From the NCBI RefSeq assembly GCF_011319465.1, contig NZ_RCMB01000002.1, positions 62,001-126,000 of the forward strand: a DNA stretch of 64,000 nucleotides. The letters run 5' to 3'. The notes below the pieces were generated by a model. The model was not told the origin of the DNA, did no database searches, and saw only the letters and a program-made list of their open reading frames with translations. Both the position numbers and the translations under genes were made by a program. Below are positions 1 through 8,348 of this stretch, in pieces. This DNA comes from Candidatus Nitrosotalea sp. TS (GTDB taxonomy: Archaea; Thermoproteota; Nitrososphaeria; Nitrososphaerales; Nitrosopumilaceae). Position 1 is the stretch's first letter, and every line of letters begins with the position of its first letter.

Positions 1-60
1 GCGCTTTCTAATCTGAACCATGGTCTCAAATAATGACATTATGAAAAAATAACAGACTCA

Positions 61-104
61 ATTGACGGTTGTTCTAAGGATTTGACCTTAGAACTTCCGT
101 CGGT
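61..104. other. Strong intergenic hairpin
   Basis: Perfect 9-bp arms GTTCTAAGG (71-79) and CCTTAGAAC (86-94) enclose a 6-nt loop. After a 2x2 TT/TT internal loop the stem continues with 61-68 against 97-104 (GACGG/CCGTC plus two G-T pairs and one A-T). It is too long to be chance in this little sequence. No coding frame overlaps it. It could be a small RNA, a 3' end structure of a gene to the left of the window, or a mobile repeat. Strand cannot be told. Confidence 0.6.
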
Positions 105-254
105 AGAGAATCTGCATTATTGATTATGGATGTGAATACAAAAGATTGTGTTTGTTTATAATAAAATGATTAATTTTGTGTTTGTTGTAAAGTATGTTTG
201 AACTAAACACACTGTTGAATATATTCATCTAATGTGCAAGAACTGCAAGTAGAA

Positions 255-305
255 ACCGTGGAATAATACAACAAAACCACGTAGAGAAAGTCTGCAATCC
301 ACGGT
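255..305. other. Inverted repeat with alternative pairings
   Basis: ACCGTGGA (255-262) pairs perfectly with TCCACGGT (298-305) across a 35-nt loop. The core CGTGG (257-261) could instead pair with CCACG at 277-281, so two mutually exclusive stems are possible. The segment TAGAGAA followed by TCTGCA, present in the loop (282-296), also occurs just after the hairpin at 61-104. Apart from these elements, 1-381 shows no coding potential and is AT-rich. Confidence 0.4.
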
Positions 306-381
306 CTCTATATGTAATTTTTCTTGTATTGTGCAGAATAGAAAAAACTCCTCAAGGGTATTTTTTAAAGAAAGAGTATAA

Positions 382-935
382 TCATTCTACAATCTTTAGC
401 GTGTCAGATGCGGTAATTATTCCGACAATCTTGGTATTTTTTGAAACAAGAACACATTTTGAATATCGTATTAGTGAGACCAGTGTCTTGACAGGTGTGT
501 TGTAATCTACAATGGTGGACGGGGATCCATTATCTCTGACAGTCTTATCTTCTTTCTTTGCGTCTCATCATTGTCAATGAGATGTTTTACTATGCCGTCC
601 TCTGTCACTACGCCCATTACTTCAGTTCCTTCAAACACCGGAACCTGACTAATTGACAAGTCCTGCATTTTTTTTATTGCGTCATTTAAGGTGTCACTTG
701 TCTTTAGTTTTACAATCTCTTTGCTGCAAATGTCGCCTGCTTTCATTGCCGATTGGCTTTCAAGTGACCACAGCACCTCGAATATTTTTCTTGCAGTGGC
801 ATAGCTTGGCTGACATCTTCCAGACTCGATCTGATTTATCATGGAGGTGCTGACGCCTGTAAGGGAGGCAAGCTTTTGTTGCGTCAATCCAATTTTCTGT
901 CTTGCCTGTTTTATGGATTCAAGTCTTGGTAGCAT
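382..935 (-). CDS. XRE-family regulator with paired CBS domains (frameshifted)
   Basis: The first about 60 residues are a Cro/CI helix-turn-helix (IGLTQQKLASLTGVSTSMI). They are followed by two CBS motifs, a domain pair that binds adenylates in other proteins. The first CBS is intact (SISQVPVFEG, VMGVVTEDG). The second is reached only by changing frame near 520, after which it reads SPSTIVDYNTPVKTLVSLI and ends TASDTLKIVE at 382. HTH-CBS proteins of this length, about 185 aa, are common archaeal transcription factors. The start codon overlaps the stop of ppdK (ATGA-type junction at 935), so the two are translationally coupled. A regulator that may sense AMP/ATP sitting directly behind an enzyme that interconverts them suggests local feedback, but that is inference. 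Confidence 0.85.
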
Positions 936-3618
936 TATCTGTCACGTACCACTTTTTTTGAGGATTTTTTCGAGTCTTCAAGGGCTGCCTGTGCTGCTGC
1001 AAGTATTGCTATTGGCACTCTATGTGCTGATGCGCTCACATATGTTAATCTGACCATATTGCAGAACTTGATTGAACGGGGGTCTCCTCCATGCTCGCCG
1101 CAGACTCCTATCTCAAGATTTGGTTTGACATCCCTGCCTCTTGATATTGCAATCTGCATGAGGTCTCCTACTCCGTTGATGTCTAGCGACTGGAATGGAT
1201 TTTCTGCCATTATGTCTTTTTCAAAATATTCTGGAAGGAATTTTCCCTCTGCATCCTCTCTGCTAAAGCTAAATACTGCCTGGGTGAGGTCATTTGTTCC
1301 AAAGCTAAAGAACTCAGCCGTCTGTGCAAGCTCAGCAGATGTCAGACAAGCCCTGACAACTTCCATCATTGTGCCAAAATTCATTTTCAGTTTGACTCTA
1401 AACTTTGATTCAACATCTGATTTTATGGAATCGTATATTTTTTTGATATATCTCAATTCGTTTATGCTTCCAACCTGTGGAATCATTATCTGTGGATGAA
1501 CGTCTATTTTTTCTACTCTAAGCTCTGCCGCTGCTTCACATATTGCTCTAATTTGCATCTCGTATATTTCTGGATAAGTGACGCCTACTCTGACTCCGCG
1601 ATGGCCCATCATTGGATTGAACCTCTGCCAGCTCTTTTGCTCTGTCAAATATTTTCTGGTGTCTGAATTATTTGCTCTGGGAGGCCTTGTTTTTCTAGGG
1701 AATGTATCTTGTTCATCAACTCCTCAGTGTTTGGCAGAAACTCGTGTAATGGAGGGTCTAAGAGTCTGATTGTTACGTGGTACCCTTGCATTATTTTGAG
1801 AATCTCCTTGAAATCATGTTTTTGTAATATGCGAAGCTTCTCCAATACTGCTTTTCTTTCTTGTATAGTCTTTGTCATTATCATCTCTACAAAGACTGTC
1901 AAGTCTATCTCGTGCATTGAACATTCTTTCTGTTCTGCACAATCCAATTCCTTTTGCGCCATATGATCGAGCAAGTTTTGCAGCTTCTGGTGTGTCTGCA
2001 TTGGCTCGTATTCCAAGTGTTTTGAATTTCTCGGACCATTCTAGTATCGTTCTAAAGTCGTCTGTCAGTTTTGGCTCAACTGTAGGTATATCTGCCTGTG
2101 TACACATTGCCAGTGCTTCCGTCCACTGTTATGGTATCTCCCTCGCTAACAGTTTTGCCATTGACCAAGAATTGCTTTGCAGAATAATCTATTTTGATAT
2201 CAGAGCATCCCAACAATGCATGGTTTTCCCATCCCTCTTGCCACCACTGCCGCATGAGATGTCTTTCCAGCCTCTGCTTGTAAGAATTCCAGCTGATGAA
2301 AAAAACGCAGGCACATCTTCTGGCTTGGTCTCTTCTCTGACCAAGATGACCTTTGCTCCGCTCTCACCCGCACTTGCTGCTCTTTTTACATCAAATATGA
2401 CAATGCCGGACGCAGCGCCTGGTGATGCAGGTATGCCTTTTGTTATGGGCTGAATCTCTTTACTGCTTCTGTATCTATAGTTCTGTGCAAAATTTGGTCT
2501 AGATCTTCAGGATGCAGACGAAGGATTGCTCGCTCTTTTGATATCATTTTTTCTTTTACCATTGAAACTGATGTTCTAATCATGCCAGCTGTATTCATTT
2601 TGGCAGAGCGTGTCTGCAACAGGTAGAACCGACCTTTCTCAACTGTGAATTCAATATCTTGAGGTTCCTTGAAATGTCTTTCAAGTTTGTTGCATGTATT
2701 GAGCAATTGTTTGTATGTTGAGGGCATTTCTTTTGACATGTGGTCTATTGGCTGCGGTGTCCTGATGCCTGCTACGACATCCTCTCCTTGAGCATTGACA
2801 AGATATTCCCGAAGATCTTTTTTGAACCATCCGAAGGATCGCGCGTAAAGACCACACCTGTTGCACTGTCACTTCCCATGTTGCCAAATACCATGGTGAC
2901 AACATTTACTGCAGTTCCACTTGCGGCATCTTTTGAAATTTTATATTTTTCTCTGTATACTACTGCCCTCTCGCCCATCCAGCTCTTAAATACTGCCTCT
3001 ATTGCAAGCTCAAGTTGTTTGTATGGATCCTCTGGAAACTGCTTTCCAGTATGTTCTTGGCAGATTGTTTTGTACTGTGATACTATTTTTTGCAGTGACT
3101 CTTCGTTTAATTCGTAATCATGTTGTACGTTTTGTTGCTTTTTTGCATCAATGCAGAACACTTTCAAATTTTTTGTCATCTACGCCAAAGACTACTTTGC
3201 CAAACAACTGGACAAATCTTCGATAAGAATCAAGTGCAAATCTTGGATTCTTGCTTGAATTTGCAAGCCCTAAAACTGTCTTGTCATTTAATCCCAAATT
3301 AAGAATGGTATCCATCATGCCAGGCATTGATACTGAAGCGCCTGATCTTACGGATACCAAGAGAGGGTTTTTCTCAGAGCCAAATTTCTTGCCTGTTCTT
3401 CTCTCAATTTTTTGAATATTTTTTTTTACTTCTACCATGAGGTTTCTTGGCAGCTTCTTGTTGTTGCTATAGTATTTGGTGCAAACATCTGTTGTAATTG
3501 TAAAACCTGGAGGCACTGCAAGTCCAAGCCTTGTCATCTCCATCAGGCCTGCGCCCTTGCCGCCAAACAATTTCTTGTTCTTTCCGTCGCCTTCGTTAAA
3601 AAAATAGACTGACTTCAC
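935..3618 (-). CDS. ppdK: Pyruvate, phosphate dikinase, broken by many frameshifts
   Basis: Interconverts pyruvate + ATP + Pi and PEP + AMP + PPi, feeding gluconeogenesis from fixed carbon. The N-terminal ATP-grasp start ([22 protein letters not shown]) is at 3618. The swivelling domain with the phosphohistidine motif [17 protein letters not shown] is readable at about 2225-2265 once a T inserted before the GGAAAG is removed. The C-terminal TIM barrel carries FGTNDLTQ and the catalytic-cysteine motif [10 protein letters not shown]. About 893 residues, the normal family length. At least seven frame changes occur (near 3160, 2890, 2720, 2450, 2260, 2100 and 1650), all rejoining conserved sequence, so I infer sequencing error rather than decay. 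It lies 26 nt after tpiA and overlaps the HTH-CBS gene, forming a three-gene minus-strand operon. Confidence 0.93.
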
Positions 3619-3644
3619 ACAGGAACTCTATTAACCGAGGAATA

Positions 3645-4318
3645 TCAAATTTTTCTGCTTTTTGTGAAGGCCTGAGCAAACTCGCCAATTGTTTTCTCCC
3701 AATTCTTGGCCTTGACTATGCCACTTGCAACTAGAATGCCGTTTGCTCCAAGCTCAAGTGCCTTTGACACATCATCTCCTGTGACAATGCCTGCACCGCA
3801 GAGCAACTTGGTGGAATTTTTTGCATCTTTTACTGCCTTGACAGAATTTGTTATGATCTCAGGTCTTTCCTTTGACACTGCTTTTCCACTTCCTATCAGC
3901 TCAGGCGGCTCTATTGCGATATAGTCGGGATTTAGCTTTGCATATTTTTTTGCCTCATTTACATCTTTTACGCATACAACAGATGTCATCTTCAAACTCT
4001 TCAGTCTCAGAACTAACTGTTCAATAGTCTTGACTTGAAATCCTGATGTTCGCTGTGATTAACTAGAGACCCGCTGACTCTTGATTTTTTTAAAAGCTCT
4101 GGAACAACAAATCCTGTAGTGCTGCCAACTTTTGAGATGTCTGTATGCTGAGAAAACACTGTAACTGGAAGTTTGGCCACTTCAGATATCAAATGTTGTG
4201 GAGGACACACGATGATTTTTGTTTTGTATTTTTTGGCAATCTTTGACGCAGCCTTTGCCAGTCGTAATGAATTGCCTGCTGAAATCTCTTCATAATTTTT
4301 AAAGTTAATTATGAACAA
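3645..4318 (-). CDS. tpiA: Triosephosphate isomerase, archaeal type (frameshifted)
   Basis: Interconverts dihydroxyacetone phosphate and glyceraldehyde 3-phosphate. Archaeal TIMs are short (about 225 aa) and this reconstructs to 224. The substrate lysine region FIINFKNYEE is at the start, catalytic His in LVNHSEH, catalytic Glu in AIEPPELIG, and the phosphate-binding end reads LLCGAGIV and GANGILVASG. One frame change near 4005 splits it. The best start is TTG at 4318. Transcribed with ppdK, which fits gluconeogenic flow from PEP to triose phosphates. Confidence 0.93.
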
Positions 4319-4392
4319 ATGCTTTCAGCTGAATTTGTTGTTGCCTCTATATCAAGAGTTCCTTGTTTGAACGCTATGATGGAATCTGACAT
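4309..4392 (-). other. Possible 27-codon leader ORF before tpiA
   Basis: An ATG ORF (begins MSDSIIAFKQG) ends across the tpiA start codon, overlapping it by about 10 nt. It could be a short coupled leader peptide, or it could be a misframed N-terminus. Nothing identifies it. The rest of 4393-4554 is AT-rich, with no gene seen. Confidence 0.25.
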
Positions 4393-4554
4393 GATTTGTT
4401 TTTTGAAAATTCTTATAGGATGGAAGAAAAAAGAAATTTCATGAGAAGAGAATCATTTTTGCTGTTAGGAGCAACTTCATGGACTTGTATCAAATGCCAA
4501 GTCTTTGGGGTATAATGATGATGATCTTGTAAAAGTTGACATTTAAAAAAATAC

Positions 4555-4785
4555 TTGAAAGCGGAGACAGTTATAGTATTAGCAGAATTGGAAAATTGGT
4601 TTGCTGGAAAAATGAATGGTGTTGACCAATCAGTAATTGACAGGGTACTGAACATTGCACACTACCAGAAATCAAAGTTTGAGGCAAACAACAAGTTTAG
4701 GATAGTATCAGATGGCAACGATTGTAGCTGCGGAGGCACTGATTACTTCTTTATGCCCAGTGTTCTGTTCTTCAATCTCAGGTAA
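4555..4785 (+). CDS. Small hypothetical protein
   Basis: A 76-codon frame from TTG with protein-like composition over its first 60 residues (AELENWFAGKMNGVDQSV, then IAHYQKSKFEANN and a small CSCGG cluster). The last about 14 codons run antisense over the end of eL40 and look random, so the true end may be near the CSCGG motif with a frameshift. No known domain recognised. The competing minus-strand frame over 4413-4655 is low-complexity and unconvincing. Confidence 0.45.
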   Translation: MKAETVIVLAELENWFAGKMNGVDQSVIDRVLNIAHYQKSKFEANNKFRIVSDGNDCSCGGTDYFFMPSVLFFNLR

Positions 4786-4911
4786 GGATTGTGGCACTTG
4801 CGGCATCTTGCTAGCTGACATTGAATTTTTGGCACCGCATGAGAAGCAGACCTTAAAGTAAAGTCTTGCCTTTTGAGCAATCTGTTTTTTTAATGGATCT
4901 GTAATTGGCAT
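4743..4911 (-). CDS. rpl40e: Ribosomal protein eL40 (frameshifted)
   Basis: Large-subunit zinc-ribbon protein of 55-56 aa. It starts MPITDPLKKQIAQKARLYFK, followed by zinc knuckle FSCGAKN. Removing one inserted A near 4803 restores the second knuckle CRKC and the conserved basic end LRLKNRTLGIKK with stop at 4743. All four zinc cysteines are present after repair. Length, motif spacing and the archaeal N-terminus make the identification firm. It is 27 nt before sucD on the same strand, a separate function. Confidence 0.9.
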
Positions 4912-4937
4912 TTTCTATTTTTCATCCTATTTGTCTG

Positions 4938-5860
4938 CTATTTGTTTCTACCCTTTTCTAACTTTCCTGCAAGCAGCATTGGCACTTCAGCAGGCCTCTT
5001 GGCAACAGGTACGTTTGCCTTGGCATACATGGACACCTTGGATTCTGCTGAACCGTATGTTCCATAAATTATGGCACCTGCGTGACCCATTCTTTTCTCC
5101 TTTGGAGCTGCACGTCCTGCAATATATGCTACAACGGGCTTGTCAAACTTGGTATCAATGATATGTTGCGCCAGCATCTCTTCAGCATCACCACCTATCT
5201 CTCCTACGACAACTACTCCGTCTATGTTGGCTCCGTTTCGAATTGTGTCAAATGCCTGTATCAGGGGTGATCCGTTAATTGGGTCTCCGCCTATTCCAAA
5301 ACAGATGCTTTGACCAAAATTTGCCAGTGATAGATTGTTGGAGACTTCATACATGAGAGTGCCGCTTCGTGAAAGCACTGCGATTCTTCCAGGCTTGAAT
5401 GGGGATGCTGGCATGATTCCAATCTTGATGACTCCTGGTATTATTACTCCGGGGGTATTTGGTCCAACCACGATTGCATCGTATTTTTTTGACAGTTCAA
5501 CTACTGTTAACGCATCTTTTATTGGTACGTGCTCTGGGATTGCAATTAGCAGCTTGATTCCAGACTCTAGGGCCTCAACTGCTGCACCGAGGAAAAACTT
5601 TGCAGGAACAAAGATTATTGAAATTTTTGCAGCCAGTTCGCGCTTACCGCATCTTTCATGTTTTCATAAATTGGAACGCCTTCAAATTTTTGTCCGCCTT
5701 TTCCAGGGGTAACTCCGGCAACAATGTTTGTGCCATATGCAAGCATTTGCTGTGTATGCAGTGATCCAAACTTTCCCGTGATTCCCTGAACAATTACTGA
5801 CTTTTTTTTGTAGTCCTTGTCTCCTTCCTTTCCGATTAATAATTCAAAAAGATCAGCCAT
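4938..5860 (-). CDS. sucD: Succinyl-CoA synthetase alpha subunit (frameshifted)
   Basis: Couples succinyl-CoA cleavage to NDP phosphorylation with the beta subunit. The CoA-binding Rossmann start reads [19 protein letters not shown]. The central part begins GPNTPGVI and the phosphohistidine loop is [12 protein letters not shown]. About 307 residues, close to the usual 290-300. The frame is lost between about 5645 and 5480 and recovered afterwards. The start codon overlaps the sucC stop by 8 nt, as expected for a coupled two-subunit operon. Confidence 0.93.
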
Positions 5861-6964
5861 TTTTATTTACCTCAATTACTGCGGCATTTATTGCTTCTTC
5901 AATTGTATCAAACATTTTTGTTCTAGAGCCCTTTAGCATCTCTTTTGATTTGTCTGCCTCTGCACCTGACATTCTTGCAAAGACTGGCACGTCAACCAGC
6001 TTGGTATCGTATGCCTTGATGAATGCAGTAGCAACAGTAGTTGTTTTTACAATTCCTCCGTAAAGATTTACAAGTATGCCCTTGACTTTTTTCATTTTAC
6101 TAATCAAAGTAAGAGCTTCGTATACGGTATCAGTTGTTGCTCCGCCCCAACATCCAGAAAACATGCTGGTTTTCCTCCATTGTCAGATAGCATATCCAAT
6201 GTAGACATGACAAGACCTGCTCCGTTACCTACAACGGCAATGTTGCCATCAAGCTCGACTAGTGAGAAGCCGCTTTTTTCAGCGCGTTCTTCAAGTTCTG
6301 AGACCTCCTGGAATTTGCGCAACTCGTCATGCCTGAACATGGAATTATCGTCAATTATCATTTTACCGTCTAGTGCAACAAGTGAATCGTCCTTTAGTAT
6401 TGCAAGGGGATTGATCTCAGCCAACTCTGCTTCCTTTTCTACTGTAACTTTGGATAATTTTTGAAGTATGTCGACAAACTGTGTGAGTGCCTTGTCTTTT
6501 AACCCCATTTCTTTGCCTATTTCTTCTGCAGTTTTTGTATCAACATTTCCAAGTCCTACTTCGTGTATTATCTGGTTCTTGACAGACTCTATCTCTACAC
6601 CTCCTTCTGCAGAAGATATCACGGTATAGCATCTTTTGCTTCTGTTCAAAAACAATGAAAGGTAAAGTTCTTTTTTGATATCTGCCATTTTTTCAAGCAA
6701 GATTGCCTTTGTCTTTTCTCCTTTGACTACTTTTTGCATTATTTCTGGATACTTTAATTCAAACTCATCTGCATTGTGACACTTTTGGATGGCCCCTGCT
6801 TTTCCTCTTCCACCCACTGCCATCTGCGCCTTGATGACAAATGGAAAGCCAAGTTTTTCGGCATCCTTTCTGCCTTGTTCTATGGTGACAGATGTTAATC
6901 CTTGAGGAATTGGAATTTTATAATCTGCAAATAATGCCTTGGCCTGATATTCAAGTAAACGCAT
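5853..6964 (-). CDS. sucC: Succinyl-CoA synthetase beta subunit (frameshifted)
   Basis: ATP-grasp nucleotide-binding subunit. It begins [18 protein letters not shown] and carries [14 protein letters not shown], the AEINPLAI metal/nucleotide segment, and the C-terminal ligase-CoA domain ([10 protein letters not shown], then [14 protein letters not shown]). About 370 aa. One frame change near 6140, where the glycine-rich [10 protein letters not shown] stretch is garbled. First gene of the sucCD operon. Its upstream region (6965 onward) holds the structured element at 7193-7243, in divergent orientation with the gene at 7426. Confidence 0.93.
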
Positions 6965-7163
6965 GGAAAGATTTCATTTTTATGGTCTTTATAATCTGTA
7001 TGTACAGTCATTTGGGTTAATTGATAATTGGCTCGTTTCACAATGCTGCTTGTGTTATAAAATATTTAGCTGATCATCTTTTTGATTTGTTGTTTGTGTA
7101 TTGGGTTTGTTCTGGGAATATTTGGTAGTGTATCATAAGATTGGATTTTTGTGATAAGGAGAG

Positions 7164-7171
7164 TTAAAAAT
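7164..7171 (+). promoter_or_regulatory. TATA-like box before the structured RNA
   Basis: TTAAAAAT is centred about 26 nt before G7193, the first base of the paired element at 7193-7243. This is the distance archaeal TBP/TFB promoters use between TATA box and transcription start. There is no independent proof of transcription. Confidence 0.4.
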
Positions 7172-7192
7172 GCTACAGGTTAGTCATTTTTT

Positions 7193-7243
7193 GGAGTAAC
7201 GACCAGGCAAGAGGGTGTCCTAATAGACACTCGGTCATACTCC
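7193..7243 (+). ncRNA. Candidate small structured RNA
   Basis: The ends GGAGTA (7193-7198) and TACTCC (7238-7243) pair, continued by GACC (7201-7204) with GGTC (7233-7236) across a 2x1 internal loop. A second stem GGGTGTC/GACACTC (7213-7219/7226-7232, one G-T) closes on a CTAATA loop and stacks directly on the first. The unpaired segment AGGCAAGA (7205-7212) is on one side. A TATA-like box is placed correctly upstream and an oligo-T (7255-7259) follows. No coding frame. It could alternatively be a leader element of sucC read on the other strand. Confidence 0.45.
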
Positions 7244-7425
7244 ATAACTTTACAATTTTTAGTTTTAAATGGCTTAAGATGAAATAAAACGCTATTGTGA
7301 TTAGATTCTGTTATTTTTTTCAATTTTATTGACTTTTTACAACATTTCTATAGTTCATCTTGTGCTCAATTCTAGTAATCTACCTATTTGATATAAAACA
7401 AAACCGCATTGAATCTGTCCAATGC

Positions 7426-7794
7426 ATGAAAATACTGGAATTTTGTGACCTGATACTTGCCACGAATAAAAAAATTCGCTACGTTGGGGTGTATCATGAC
7501 GAGAAGATATATCACAAGTTACAGAAAAATGTGAAAAGCCATTTTACAGATGAAGAAAACATGATATCCGTAAAGACAGAGGTTGTAAGGGCATCCATGC
7601 GCCGATACATGGTGGAAAAATTGGGCGAACCCATATTTTCAATTACCATGTATCCAAAGGTCATCATGGTAACTTTCCATTTTATGGCGACAAATCTTGT
7701 ATTGCTAAGTATGGAACCAAATGTAAACACCGATGACATCATAAACAAGATACAGAATCTGATAAAAACACACGGCTATTCATTAGTGCCCTAG
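7426..7794 (+). CDS. Small lineage-specific protein, unknown function
   Basis: About 122 aa from ATG 7426 (MKILEFCDLILATNKKIRYV); an earlier in-frame start at 7360 adds a stretch unlike the rest. The pattern is a helix, then GVYHDEKIYHKL, a central charged part, and beta-like FSITMYPKVIMVTF and NLVLLSMEPN near the end. This resembles small Roadblock/profilin-like or DUF6659-type proteins that are numerous in this phylum, but I cannot assign it firmly. No signal peptide or membrane segment. Intact frame. It stands alone, converging on the broken gene at 7973-8304. Confidence 0.7.
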   Translation: MKILEFCDLILATNKKIRYVGVYHDEKIYHKLQKNVKSHFTDEENMISVKTEVVRASMRRYMVEKLGEPIFSITMYPKVIMVTFHFMATNLVLLSMEPNVNTDDIINKIQNLIKTHGYSLVP

Positions 7795-7908
7795 TTGCGC
7801 GCTGCAGTCATTTGCAATTATGGAAAACACAGAATGTTTCACAATGAACGAACACAGTCTTTTCAATAGGTACCACGTAGTTATCGATGTAAGTTGTAGA
7901 TTCTTACC

Positions 7909-7953
7909 AAGGCGGTCTGTTCTTGGTGGAAGTCATCCGGAACAGACCCCCTT
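7909..7953. terminator. Strong hairpin between convergent genes
   Basis: GGTCTGTTC (7914-7922) pairs perfectly with GAACAGACC (7940-7948). After one C-C mismatch, AAGG (7909-7912) pairs with CCTT (7950-7953), giving 13 bp in all around a 17-nt loop. It lies 20 nt past the stop of the minus-strand gene at 7973 and 115 nt past the stop of the gene ending at 7794. A shared 3' end structure is the simplest reading. A small RNA is possible. Confidence 0.5.
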
Positions 7954-7972
7954 TGTTATTGTGTTGGTTTAA

Positions 7973-8304
7973 TCAACTAAATTGCTCTTCTAGCAAGTCT
8001 ACGCACGAAAGCAAGAGGTCCCTGCTTTTTTTCACAAGCCATCCTGGGAACTCTTCTACTGTAAAAACTAGCTGTTGTTGAAAACTTGGAGGTATGCTTC
8101 CTCCAGATGTCACCACTTGTACTATTACATAACCGTCAGTTCAGTGTGCAGACTGTTTCTTGGTAAGAGTCTCCTTCCTCTTCCATGCTGTTTCTGTATA
8201 ATACAATGGGCGTCTTTGTCCTTGCCACGATGAGAGGATCCCTTTTTTAGCAATACTTGAAAGTGGGACAAAAGCCAACCATCAAGAGTTATTTGCTTGG
8301 GCAT
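7973..8304 (-). CDS. Unrecognised small protein, frame broken twice
   Basis: Recovered by joining three frames. It starts MPKQITLDGWLLSHF at 8304, shifts near 8250 to a frame reading RDPLIVARTKTPIVLYRNS and SMEEEGDSYQETVCTLN, then shifts near 8142 to DGYVIVQVVTSGG, LVFTVEEFPGWLVKK and SRDLLLSCVDLLEEQFS before the stop at 7973. About 109 aa, with strongly protein-like composition in each piece. No family recognised and no signal peptide. It follows ileS on the same strand direction, 44 nt downstream of the ileS stop, so it may be cotranscribed. An in-frame TGA in one reading is explained by the frame change. Confidence 0.65.
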
Positions 8305-8348
8305 GAGAATTAATCTCTGTTTAATTATTAAATTGGATAGATAAAACC

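Noticed and set aside
935-3618. Programmed frameshifting as explanation for broken genes
   Set aside because: Breaks fall at different places in unrelated genes without slippery sequence plus structure; random indels explain them.
4413-4655. Minus-strand frame of 80 codons near eL40
   Set aside because: Its composition is unlike neighbouring proteins, and the plus-strand frame over the same region is more protein-like.
8142-8148. In-frame TGA in the gene at 7973-8304 as selenocysteine
   Set aside because: The other pieces need a frame change at the same place, and indels are everywhere in this window; no selenocysteine insertion element seen.
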